A DNA stretch of 6,203 nt, taken from Burkholderiales bacterium (GTDB taxonomy: Bacteria > Pseudomonadota > Gammaproteobacteria > Burkholderiales > Burkholderiaceae_C). Under the pieces are notes generated by a model that ran no database searches, was not told where the DNA came from, and was given only the letters and a program-made list of their open reading frames with translations. Positions 1-5,889 of the stretch are shown here, one piece after another; within the stretch, counting starts at the first letter, position 1, and each line of letters begins with the position of its first letter. Location: assembly GCA_005789685.1 (NCBI GenBank), contig SXXD01000132.1, forward strand, positions 1 to 6,203, given 5' to 3'. The position numbers and the translations under genes are program-made.

Positions 1-1
1 G

Positions 2-478
2 ATCGACGCCTTCGAATTCAACAACCCCACAGCCGACATGCGCTTTGGCGCACAAGACGTGGCCAAGTTCTACTCCATGGGTTCGTTCCACCAAGCCCAA
101 GAATTCTTTGAAATTATCTTCAACAAAGACAAGTACAACGCCTTGCCTGCTGACCTGAAGGCGATCTTGAAGTACGCCGCCGAAGCCGCATCTACCGCAT
201 CGACTGCCTTGGCGCATGAAAACTACTCCAAGGATTTGCAAGAGCTGATCGTCAAGCACAAGGTGCAGGTCTCTCGCACCAGTACCGATGTTTACAAAGG
301 TCAGTTGGCTGCATGGGACACCGTCACCGCCAAGCTAGAAAAAGAAGTCGACATGTTCAAGGAAGTGAACGATTCGTTCAAGGCCTGGTCGCGTCGCGTT
401 GGCTTCTACCATTTCACCAACGAAGCCAACTACCGCATGGCCTACGAGCACGTTCAGAAAACTAAGCTGCCAGTCTGA
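2..478 (+). CDS. TRAP transporter solute-binding protein, C-terminal part (5' truncated by window)
   Basis: This is the last 158 residues of a periplasmic TRAP solute-binding protein, which captures a carboxylate solute and hands it to the DctQM membrane complex. The reading frame is open from base 2, and the in-frame ATG at 38 is internal, not a start. Visible landmarks are an IDAFE motif at the window start, a helix-rich stretch with FNKDKYNALP (about visible residues 41-50), ADLKAILKYAAE just after it, and a C-terminal SWRRV-like helix region (KAWSRRVGFYHF). The IDAxE and NKDKWxxLP pattern is typical of the TakP-like (2-oxoacid, 'mannitol/chloroaromatic') class of DctP proteins. That class usually has E-W after IDAx; here it is E-F. 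The signal peptide and the ligand-binding arginine lie upstream and cannot be assessed. dctQ and dctM follow. The family call is firm; the solute is unknown. Confidence 0.9.
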   Translation: MDAFEFNNPTADMRFGAQDVAKFYSMGSFHQAQEFFEIIFNKDKYNALPADLKAILKYAAEAASTASTALAHENYSKDLQELIVKHKVQVSRTSTDVYKGQLAAWDTVTAKLEKEVDMFKEVNDSFKAWSRRVGFYHFTNEANYRMAYEHVQKTKLPV

Positions 479-494
479 TCTGGGCTTAAAATAC

Positions 495-526
495 AAAAGC
501 TGCCGAAATTCGTTTCGGCAGCTTTT
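495..526 (+). terminator. Strong hairpin with T-rich tail between dctP and dctQ (partial terminator or mRNA-stabilising hairpin)
   Basis: A perfect 14-bp inverted repeat: arm 495-508, loop TTCG at 509-512, arm 513-526, followed by TCTTTTTG. The arm contains a GCTGCCG core flanked by A/T runs, as in a bidirectional intrinsic terminator. It sits 16 bases after the binding-protein stop codon and 25 bases before the dctQ ATG. The downstream genes have no convincing promoter in the remaining gap, so they must rely on read-through. I infer that it attenuates transcription and protects the 3' end of the dctP message, giving more binding protein than permease. The structure is seen directly; the role is inferred. 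Confidence 0.85.
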
Positions 527-540
527 CTTTTTGTCTGAAT

Positions 541-545
541 AGGTG
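541..545 (+). promoter_or_regulatory. Ribosome binding site that fixes the dctQ start
   Basis: AGGTG lies 6 bases before the ATG at 552. The GTG codon at 543, a possible upstream in-frame start, overlaps this Shine-Dalgarno-like site and has no site of its own, so the ATG at 552 is preferred. Confidence 0.6.
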
Positions 546-551
546 AATCAA

Positions 552-1127
552 ATGGAATTTTGGATTCGAAGGATTGACATCCTCAACAAGTCAATTGGTC
601 ACGCCTTTTCTTGGTGTGTGTTGATCCTGGCCGCATCCACCTGTTTCGAGGTGTTCATGCGTTATGTACTCAATAGCCCCACCGTGTGGGCGTTTGACAT
701 GAGCTACATGTTGTATGGTGCCATGTTCATGATGTCAGGCGCTTATGCCCTTTCGCGCAACTCGCACGTGCGAGGTGACTTCTTTTATCGCAACTGGTCC
801 AACCGCACACAAGCTAAAGTGGATTTGGCCTTGTATTTTTTGTTTTTCTTTCCAGGCATTTTTGCCATGGTGTTCACTGGTGGTCAATACGCTTACGAAA
901 GCATCCGCATTTTGGAGTCCAGCGTGAACAGCCCTGCAGGCGTGCCAGTTTGGCCCCTAAAGTCGATCATTTTTGTAGCCGGCATTACGCTTCTCATTGC
1001 GGGTGCGGCTGAAGTCATGCGTTGCCTGGTGTGCATCCGCACTGGCGAGTGGTTGTCGCGCGGCAGCGATGTCGAAGAACTTGAACAAGTGTTGATCCAA
1101 CAGCACGCCGCGAAAGAATCATCATGA
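552..1127 (+). CDS. dctQ: TRAP transporter small membrane subunit (DctQ family)
   Basis: A 191-residue integral inner-membrane protein, the small subunit that pairs with DctM in a TRAP (tripartite ATP-independent periplasmic) transporter, driven by a cation gradient. Four hydrophobic helices are visible at about residues 18-40, 50-68, 92-114 and 135-158. The family signature spans the first two: FEVFMRYVLNSP (32-43) followed by TVWAFDMSYMLYG, close to the E-x-x-x-R-Y-x-x-N-x-P-x-x-W pattern of the TakP-associated class. Residues 71-75 (SHVRG) match the usual HVRVD-like loop. A soluble acidic tail (about 172-191) follows. The start at 552 is chosen over GTG 543 because AGGTG sits 6 bases upstream. 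It overlaps dctM by four bases (ATGA), which indicates translational coupling. The length is normal for the larger DctQ type. Confidence 0.92.
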   Translation: MEFWIRRIDILNKSIGHAFSWCVLILAASTCFEVFMRYVLNSPTVWAFDMSYMLYGAMFMMSGAYALSRNSHVRGDFFYRNWSNRTQAKVDLALYFLFFFPGIFAMVFTGGQYAYESIRILESSVNSPAGVPVWPLKSIIFVAGITLLIAGAAEVMRCLVCIRTGEWLSRGSDVEELEQVLIQQHAAKESS

Positions 1128-2533
1128 GTGATCCGTTTGTCGCCCTCCTAATGCTGGGGCTCTTCATTGTCTTTATTTTTCTCGGATTCCCCATCGCTTT
1201 CACGATGATGGCCATGGGCATGGGCTTTGGCTTCTACGCCTATTTCACCCCTGACCAGTTGATGTGGGACAACCGCATCTTGTACCTGTTCACACAAAAC
1301 ACCTTCAGTGTGATGAACAACGACGTGCTCATATCGATACCCTTGTTTCTCTTCATGGGTTACATCATTGAGCGGGCCAACATCCTTGACAGATTGTTTT
1401 TGAGTTTGCAGGTTGGCCTGCGTGCGCTGCCTGGCTCTATGGCTGTGGCTGCCTTGGTCACTTGTACGCTGTTTGCGACAGCCACAGGCATCGTGGGTGC
1501 GGTGGTAGCCCTGATGGGCCTGATTGCCTTGCCGGCCATGCTCAAAGCCGGTTATGACGAAAAACTGGCCAGTGGTGTCATCACGGCAGGTGGCACTTTG
1601 GGCATCTTGATCCCACCCTCCATCTTGCTCATTGTTTATGCGGCCACAGCCAGCGTTTCGGTGGTCAAGATGTACGCAGCGGCCATCATTCCTGGCTTCA
1701 CGTTGGCTTTTCTGTACCTCTTGTACATCATCGTGCGTGCCACGCTCAATCCCTCTCTGTGTCCCAAGCCCAAAGACGTAGATCAGTACAGCGTTTGGGA
1801 AAGCATTGTCATGGTGTTGAAAGCCTTTTTGCCTTTGGCCCTCTTGATCATGTCGGTGTTAGGCTCTATTCTGTTTGGTTTGGCGACACCCAGCGAAGCG
1901 GCCGCTATGGGTGTTTTGGGTGGCATCATCTTGGCCATCGTGTACCGCGCCTTCACATGGCAGCGGCTGCGCGAGTCGGTTTACCTCACGGCCCGCACCT
2001 CGGCCATGGTCTGTTTCCTTTTTGTCGGTTCAGCCACTTTCGCATCGGTTTTTGGTTACTTGGGCGGTGAGCATTTGGTCAAGGATTTCATGCTCTCATT
2101 GAGCCTGTCGCCTTTGCAGTTCTTGCTGTTGTCTCAGTTCTTGATTTTCATCCTGGGCTGGCCTTTGGAGTGGAGCGAGATCATCATCATCTTCGTGCCC
2201 ATCTTCCTGCCGTTGCTGCCTTTGTACAACATCGACCCCATCTTGTTTGGCATCTTGATCGCCGTGAACCTGCAGACCGCTTTCTTGACCCCGCCCATGG
2301 CGATGTCGGCCTATTACCTGAAAGGGGTCGCACCCAAAACGCTGCAATTGAACACCATCTTCAAAGGGTGCATGCCTTTCGTTTACATCATTTTGTTCAC
2401 ACTGGTCATGGTCTATGTCTTCCCTGCCATGGTCAGCTATTTGCCAGACCAGTTCTTCAACCAGTCGGTTGAGATGGAACGCGACCCCAACGACGAGTCG
2501 GTGGTCAACCCCGACTTCTTCAAGACGAACTGA
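1124..2533 (+). CDS. dctM: TRAP transporter large membrane subunit (DctM family)
   Basis: A 469-residue inner-membrane permease, the transport-catalysing subunit of the TRAP system. It is hydrophobic almost throughout, with roughly a dozen helices. Recognisable family blocks are FLGFPIAFTMMAMG (19-32), SIPLFLFMGYIIERANI (71-87), SGVITAGGTLGILIPPS (150-166), ATPSEAAAMGVLGG (254-267) and TPPMAMSAYYLKGVAP (389-404). GGTLG and its partner near 389 belong to the re-entrant hairpin regions that form the substrate and sodium sites in DctM proteins. After the last helix (about 415-438) there is a hydrophilic tail of about 30 residues, rich in D, E, N and P, longer than in short DctM proteins. The start overlaps the dctQ stop (ATGA), and the stop shares its last base with the next gene's ATG (TGATG). 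No strong ribosome site precedes it (weak GAAAG), so coupling to dctQ is likely. The call is secure; the substrate is not determined. Confidence 0.96.
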   Translation: MSDPFVALLMLGLFIVFIFLGFPIAFTMMAMGMGFGFYAYFTPDQLMWDNRILYLFTQNTFSVMNNDVLISIPLFLFMGYIIERANILDRLFLSLQVGLRALPGSMAVAALVTCTLFATATGIVGAVVALMGLIALPAMLKAGYDEKLASGVITAGGTLGILIPPSILLIVYAATASVSVVKMYAAAIIPGFTLAFLYLLYIIVRATLNPSLCPKPKDVDQYSVWESIVMVLKAFLPLALLIMSVLGSILFGLATPSEAAAMGVLGGIILAIVYRAFTWQRLRESVYLTARTSAMVCFLFVGSATFASVFGYLGGEHLVKDFMLSLSLSPLQFLLLSQFLIFILGWPLEWSEIIIIFVPIFLPLLPLYNIDPILFGILIAVNLQTAFLTPPMAMSAYYLKGVAPKTLQLNTIFKGCMPFVYIILFTLVMVYVFPAMVSYLPDQFFNQSVEMERDPNDESVVNPDFFKTN

Positions 2534-3885
2534 TGGCCGAGTCGACGAAAAATGTGTCCGACCTGACCGCTTTGGAAGTGCATGAGCACTTGCTGAGTGG
2601 CCAGGAAACGGTGCAGGAGTTCACCGCCAAGCTCGGACGTTTTGTGGATGGGGCAGACAAGGCCATCCACGCCTTTGCGCACCGCGATGACCGAGTGGTT
2701 GCTCTGCAAGCGGACAACCTGCAGCGTGACCGTGCGGCGGGTCACTTGCCTGGCCCGTTGTTCGGCGTGCCGGTGGGTGTCAAGGACATCATCGATACCA
2801 TGGATTTTCCGACTGAATATGGCAGTCCTATTCATGCGGGGCGCTATTCTGTGGGTGACGCCACTGTGGTGTCTCGCTTGCGTGCTGCAGGCGCGGTGAT
2901 TTTCGGTAAAACCGTGACCACCGAATTCGCCACTACGCAGCCTGGCCCTACATGCAACCCGCATAACCTGGCACACACCCCTGGCGGTTCGTCCAGTGGA
3001 TCGGCCGCAGCGGTGGCTGCGGGCATGGTGCCGGTGGCGCTGGGTACGCAGACCAATGGCTCTGTCATTCGGCCTGCTTCGTTTTGCGGTGTTTACGCCT
3101 TCAAGCCCTCTCGTGGTTTGCTACCCCGTACGGGCGTTTTGGACCAGTCGCCTTCGCTGGACGAAATTGGTGTCTTTGCACGCAATTTGGAAGACATTGC
3201 CAAAGTCACAGAAATCATGTCCGGTGACGACGGCCACGACAGCGCCAGTGCGCGACAAAGTCCTCGCAGACTCTACGATGTGGCGGTGTCTCAGCCTCCC
3301 TTGCCGCCCAAGTTTTGCTTTGTCAAAACCCCCTGGTGGGATGACGTCGAGCCTGAAGCTCGCGAGGCCTATGAGGCCTTCGTGGCCCACATGGGCGATG
3401 ACGTTGAAGTTGTGCAACTGCCCGATCTCGTCAAGCAAGTGGCGCCCTGGTTGGTCACCGTTAACGAAATTGAGCTCGGTGTGTGCCTGCAAAAAGAGTG
3501 GCTGCATCACCGCAAGCAACTGAGCGAGCCGTTGCGTTCGCGCATCGAAAAATCCATGACGATGCCGGGCACTGATTACCTCATTGCCAAAGATCGCATG
3601 TTCCACGTCATGAACGCCTTTGACGAGTACTTCGCAACTTACGATGCAATTCTGTGTCCTTCGGCTTTGGGAACGGCCCCGCAGGGCCTGACTTTCACAG
3701 GCAACCCGATCATGCAAACTGTCTGGAGCTTTGCTGGATTGCCCAGCGTGAATTTGCCGCTGCTGACCTTGTCCAATGGTTTGCCCTTGGGGGTTCAGGC
3801 GGTTGGCTCTTACCAAAACGATGCTCGCTTGCTACGCTCTTCGCGATGGCTTGTCTCTGAATTTATCAAAAGGAACATGGCATGA
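2533..3885 (+). CDS. Amidase-signature family hydrolase linked to the TRAP transporter
   Basis: A 450-residue enzyme of the amidase-signature family (relatives: GatA, fatty acid amide hydrolase, mandelamidase), which hydrolyses a C-N amide bond to carboxylate plus ammonia or amine. The Ser-cisSer-Lys triad is visible: Lys84 in GVPVGVKDIIDT, Ser153 in GGSSSGSAAAVAAG and Ser177 in TQTNGSVIRPASFCGV. The 24-residue spacing between the two serines equals that in fatty acid amide hydrolase (217/241). The C-terminal block AGLPSVNLPLL...GLPLGVQAVG is also typical. There is no signal peptide, so it is cytoplasmic. No gatB or gatC lies near, the protein is somewhat short for GatA, and the nucleophile context (NGSVIRPA) differs from GatA (GGSIRxPA), so a catabolic amidase is more likely than tRNA amidotransferase. 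It starts on the base that ends dctM (TGATG). I infer that it processes the imported solute; the true substrate is unknown. Confidence 0.92.
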   Translation: MAESTKNVSDLTALEVHEHLLSGQETVQEFTAKLGRFVDGADKAIHAFAHRDDRVVALQADNLQRDRAAGHLPGPLFGVPVGVKDIIDTMDFPTEYGSPIHAGRYSVGDATVVSRLRAAGAVIFGKTVTTEFATTQPGPTCNPHNLAHTPGGSSSGSAAAVAAGMVPVALGTQTNGSVIRPASFCGVYAFKPSRGLLPRTGVLDQSPSLDEIGVFARNLEDIAKVTEIMSGDDGHDSASARQSPRRLYDVAVSQPPLPPKFCFVKTPWWDDVEPEAREAYEAFVAHMGDDVEVVQLPDLVKQVAPWLVTVNEIELGVCLQKEWLHHRKQLSEPLRSRIEKSMTMPGTDYLIAKDRMFHVMNAFDEYFATYDAILCPSALGTAPQGLTFTGNPIMQTVWSFAGLPSVNLPLLTLSNGLPLGVQAVGSYQNDARLLRSSRWLVSEFIKRNMA

Positions 3886-4046
3886 AATCCTTGCAACGCG
3901 TAACTGGCTTTATCGGCCTCATACTGATGGCTGCTTTCTTGCTGCCCTATATCTTTAAACTTCCACAATTGGACATCACTCTGATTTTGATGGGTGGCCT
4001 TAGCCTGGCTGTTTTTGATTTTTTTTCGTCTAACAAAGACGAATAA
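3882..4046 (+). CDS. Small two-helix membrane protein, last gene of the TRAP-amidase operon
   Basis: A 54-residue protein with two hydrophobic segments, about residues 9-26 (FIGLILMAAFLLPYIF) and 30-47 (around LDITLILMGGLSLAVF), joined by a short K-L-P-Q turn. The N-terminus is basic (K2, R6) and the C-terminus polar (SSNKDE), so both ends may face the cytoplasm. Its ATG overlaps the amidase stop (ATGA), and AGGA (3871-3874) lies 7 bases upstream, inside the amidase gene. That junction is the same kind as the other gene joints here and is the main evidence that the gene is real. I do not recognise a family. By position it could be an accessory or stabilising partner of the DctQM complex, but this is inference. 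It does not look like a truncated DctQ, since it lacks the R-Y-x-x-N-x-P signature. Confidence 0.75.
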   Translation: MKSLQRVTGFIGLILMAAFLLPYIFKLPQLDITLILMGGLSLAVFDFFSSNKDE

Positions 4047-4054
4047 GAAATTTC

Positions 4055-4083
4055 TTGAGTGATTGCCTAACTATCTGTATGGC
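4055..4083 (+). promoter_or_regulatory. Weak candidate promoter upstream of the MFS gene
   Basis: TTGAGT (4055-4060), a 17-base spacer and TATGGC (4078-4083) resemble a sigma-70 promoter at 4/6 and 3/6 positions. It lies in the 127-base gap after the TRAP operon, where a promoter for the MFS gene would be expected. The match is poor enough to be chance. Confidence 0.2.
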
Positions 4084-4110
4084 AAGTCATCTGAGCGCTA
4101 CAGCTTTTGA

Positions 4111-4129
4111 GGCCTGATCAATTCAGGCC
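4111..4129 (+). repeat. Inverted repeat between the TRAP operon and the MFS gene (weak terminator or operator candidate)
   Basis: A perfect 7-bp inverted repeat, GGCCTGA at 4111-4117 and TCAGGCC at 4123-4129, with the loop TCAAT. No run of T follows directly, so it is a poor intrinsic terminator. It lies 45 bases before the chosen MFS start and could instead be a regulator site. It is the only clear structure in the gap 4047-4173. Confidence 0.4.
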
Positions 4130-4173
4130 CTGATTGTGATTTGCAGACATTTGCCCATTCTGGTATCGCTCCA

Positions 4174-5409
4174 ATGAGTCAAAATTCAAATGCCTTGCCA
4201 ACCGCTTTTCAAAAGCTTGCATTTTCCAATTTAATGGCACAGTCAGCAGAGCAGCTGACTTTGGCGGCTGTGCCTATAGTGGCGGTGCTGGTACTACAAG
4301 CTGGACCTGGAGAAATTGGTGTGATTGCCGCAGTGCAGTCCTTGCCGTTTTTACTACTTTCCATTCCCTTGGGCTTGCTGGCCGATCGCATGTCGCGAAA
4401 AAAGTTGATGGTAGTTTCCGAGCTGCTGCGTGTGTTTGCCTTGATGGTGCTAATTGGCGCCATGTTGCTTGACCAAATCAGTGTGACCCTATTGGCTTGC
4501 GTGGGTTTTCTGGCATCTGTTGGCACTGTTGGCTTTAGTGTGAGTGCGCCTTCTTTGGTGCCATCTTTGGTGGGGCCCCAGCACCTGGCCACAGCCAATG
4601 GTCGATTGGAGTTGGCGCGCAGCACGGCCTTTGCAGGAGGCCCTGCATTGGCCGGTGCATTGATTGCCTGGATGGGCGCATCTACTTCCTTTGTGTTGTC
4701 CTTGATGATGTCACTGGCAGCAGTCGGTTTTTTAAGCCAGATTCAAGAACCGAGCAGGCAATCTGCACCTGATCGCCATCCTTGGTTAGAGCTCAAAGAT
4801 GGCGCAAATTTTGTATGGGCCAGTCAACTCTTGCGCCCCATCCTGTTCACATCAGTTGCCTGGAATATTTCTTGGTTTGTTTTGCAAGCCATCTATGTGC
4901 CTTATGCCATGCATACCTTGGAAATGGGATCAAGCGAAGTAGGGCTGACCATGGCCTGTTATGGCGTGGGCATGATCGTAGGCTCCTTGATGGCGGCTCG
5001 CATTGTTTCTGTCATGCCTTTTGGTATGGCCATTTTGCTGGGGCCATTTTTCTCTGTCCTCGCAGCGATTGTCATGGCTTTAACCATTTGCTATCCCTTC
5101 GTCAGCGTGGCGGGCTTGGCTTACTTTCTGTTTGGATTTGGTCCCATCATTTGGACCATCACATCCACCACTTTGCGTCAAAGTGTCACGCCCAACGCCA
5201 TGATAGGCAGGGTCACCGCCATTACCATGGTGGCTGGCACTGGCGCGCGCCCCATTGGTGCTTTGCTGGGCGCTTTTGTGGGTGAATGGGGCTCGGACCT
5301 TGCCAGTCTGTTGTTGGTAGTGATGGGCTTCTCGGTTCAAGCCATTGTGATTGGCTGCTCTAGGGTCCGAAGCTTGAAATCTCTCAACGAAGCCCGTGAA
5401 GGGCAATAA
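4174..5409 (+). CDS. Major facilitator superfamily exporter (MFS_3 / EntS-like)
   Basis: A 411-residue inner-membrane transporter with about 12 hydrophobic helices. Motif A of the superfamily is clear in the loop after helix 2: GLLADRMSRKK at residues 67-77. The second half carries a GRVTAITMVAGTGARPIGALLG block (starting near 346), which resembles the G-R-V-x-A...P-x-G-x-L-L-G element of the MFS_3 group that includes the enterobactin exporter EntS and macrolide efflux proteins. Proton-driven export of a small molecule is likely; the substrate is unknown. A TTG at 4141 would add 11 residues (QTFAHSGIAP...), but ATG 4174 gives a conventional short polar N-terminus, so 4174 is chosen; neither has a strong ribosome site. 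The gene has several TTA and CTA leucine codons that are nearly absent from the preceding operon, hinting at different selection or later acquisition. It seems to be its own transcription unit. Confidence 0.88.
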   Translation: MSQNSNALPTAFQKLAFSNLMAQSAEQLTLAAVPIVAVLVLQAGPGEIGVIAAVQSLPFLLLSIPLGLLADRMSRKKLMVVSELLRVFALMVLIGAMLLDQISVTLLACVGFLASVGTVGFSVSAPSLVPSLVGPQHLATANGRLELARSTAFAGGPALAGALIAWMGASTSFVLSLMMSLAAVGFLSQIQEPSRQSAPDRHPWLELKDGANFVWASQLLRPILFTSVAWNISWFVLQAIYVPYAMHTLEMGSSEVGLTMACYGVGMIVGSLMAARIVSVMPFGMAILLGPFFSVLAAIVMALTICYPFVSVAGLAYFLFGFGPIIWTITSTTLRQSVTPNAMIGRVTAITMVAGTGARPIGALLGAFVGEWGSDLASLLLVVMGFSVQAIVIGCSRVRSLKSLNEAREGQ

Positions 5410-5424
5410 GGATAAAGCCAAATT

Positions 5425-5453
5425 TTGACGTTGGAGCCAGACATGCCTTGAAT
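5425..5453 (+). promoter_or_regulatory. Candidate sigma-70 promoter for the small basic protein
   Basis: TTGACG (5425-5430), 17 bases, then TTGAAT (5448-5453): 5/6 to the -35 and 4/6 to the -10 consensus with ideal spacing. Transcription would start near 5460, about 38 bases before the ATG at 5498. The rest of the 88-base gap after the MFS gene shows no hairpin. TAATAT at 5462-5467 is another possible -10 but lacks a -35. Confidence 0.35.
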
Positions 5454-5487
5454 CTGTGGCCTAATATCGCCTTGAACTTTTTTTCCT

Positions 5488-5491
5488 GGAG
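5488..5491 (+). promoter_or_regulatory. Ribosome binding site choosing between two adjacent ATGs
   Basis: GGAG lies 6 bases before the second of two consecutive in-frame ATG codons (5495 and 5498) and only 3 bases before the first. The spacing favours 5498 as the start. Confidence 0.6.
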
Positions 5492-5497
5492 CCAATG

Positions 5498-5668
5498 ATG
5501 GGCAATAAGATTGTTACCGAAGCTGATCGCAAATACACCCCGCCATTGAAGGCTTTGCTTGGCGTTACTTTACCCACAACCGGCCGCGGCCAACGTGTTA
5601 GCTTAGAACGCGGCGTTTCCACGCGCAGCAAAAAGAACCCTGGCAAGCGTGCGAAAAAAGGTGGTTAA
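5498..5668 (+). CDS. Small, very basic protein of unknown function
   Basis: A 56-residue protein (57 if the ATG at 5495 is used). The first half is MGNKIVTEADRKYTPPLKAL, with a YTPPLKALLG core; the second half is TTGRGQRVSLERGVSTRS and then a lysine/arginine-rich tail, KKNPGKRAKKGG. There are many K/R and few D/E residues, so the charge is strongly positive. There is no membrane helix or signal peptide, and no cysteine. Evidence that it is a gene: a well-placed GGAG, a candidate promoter upstream, an ideal terminator 45 bases after the stop, and sensible codons. The composition suggests binding to RNA, DNA or the ribosome, but I recognise no family. It lacks the pattern of known small ribosomal proteins such as bTHX, bL34 or bL36. 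The 61-codon frame on the opposite strand (5461-5646) is judged a shadow. Confidence 0.72.
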   Translation: MGNKIVTEADRKYTPPLKALLGVTLPTTGRGQRVSLERGVSTRSKKNPGKRAKKGG

Positions 5669-5712
5669 AGCTGCTTGACCATTGAGACCAGAGTTTTCAC
5701 TTTGGAATCAAC

Positions 5713-5736
5713 AAAAGCCCTCTCATGAGGGCTTTT
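5713..5736 (+). terminator. Intrinsic terminator after the small basic protein gene
   Basis: A perfect 10-bp stem, AAAAGCCCTC (5713-5722) and GAGGGCTTTT (5727-5736), with the tetraloop TCAT and a following TTATTTTC. It lies 45 bases after the stop codon and before the tRNA gene, so it closes the upstream transcription unit. Confidence 0.88.
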
Positions 5737-5740
5737 TATT

Positions 5741-5769
5741 TTCAAAAAAGCTCAACTTGAAGGCACAAT
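5741..5769 (+). promoter_or_regulatory. Weak candidate promoter for the tRNA-Leu gene
   Basis: TTCAAA (5741-5746), 17 bases and CACAAT (5764-5769), each 4/6 to consensus, would start transcription within a few bases of the tRNA 5' end at 5779. A terminator ends just upstream, so some promoter is expected here, but the match is weak. Confidence 0.3.
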
Positions 5770-5778
5770 AGAGCTTTA

Positions 5779-5871
5779 GCCCCGGTGGTGAAATTGGTAG
5801 ACACATCGGACTTAAAATCCGCCGCTTCGTTCATAGCGGGCGTGCCGGTTCGATTCCGGCCCGGGGCACCA
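5779..5871 (+). tRNA. tRNA-Leu, anticodon UAA
   Basis: A complete class II tRNA of 93 bases including an encoded CCA (5869-5871). The acceptor stem is GCCCCGG (5779-5785) with CCGGGGC (5861-5867), discriminator A5868. The D-arm holds TGGTGAAATTGGTAGACA. The anticodon loop is CTTAAAA with TAA at 5813-5815, on a stem CGGA/TCCG whose outermost pair is a T/C mismatch. The long variable arm pairs CGCT with AGCG around 5824-5838, as expected of leucine tRNA. The T-arm is GCCGG-TTCGATT-CCGGC (5844-5860). It reads UUA and UUG codons. A coding sequence begins 18 bases after the CCA with no terminator between. Confidence 0.98.
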
Positions 5872-5889
5872 TCGACTAAGTAAACAGCC

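Noticed and set aside
2437..2976. Minus-strand open frame (179 codons) across the dctM-amidase junction
   Set aside because: It overlaps two strongly supported genes and has no family resemblance or clear ribosome site; it is a shadow frame.
3121..3816. Long open frame on the minus strand (231 codons) opposite the amidase
   Set aside because: It lies wholly inside the amidase gene, whose catalytic motifs are intact. The product shows no recognisable motif, and a long antisense frame is common opposite GC-biased coding DNA.
4141..4173. TTG start adding 11 residues to the MFS protein
   Set aside because: There is no ribosome site at suitable spacing before 4141, and the added residues are not typical of an MFS N-terminus; ATG 4174 is preferred, though its own ribosome site is also weak.
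5461..5646. Minus-strand open frame opposite the small basic protein
   Set aside because: The + strand frame has a well-spaced GGAG, a candidate promoter and a terminator oriented for it; the minus-strand frame has none of these.
5498..5668. Small basic protein as ribosomal protein bTHX, bL34 or bL36
   Set aside because: Only the positive charge and the GRG segment are shared; the characteristic patterns of those proteins (such as KGDRKTxRGK for bTHX) are missing.
5779..5871. tRNA-Leu as an attachment site for an integrated element
   Set aside because: No integrase gene and no second copy of the tRNA 3' end were seen in the window, so there is nothing to support an island boundary.
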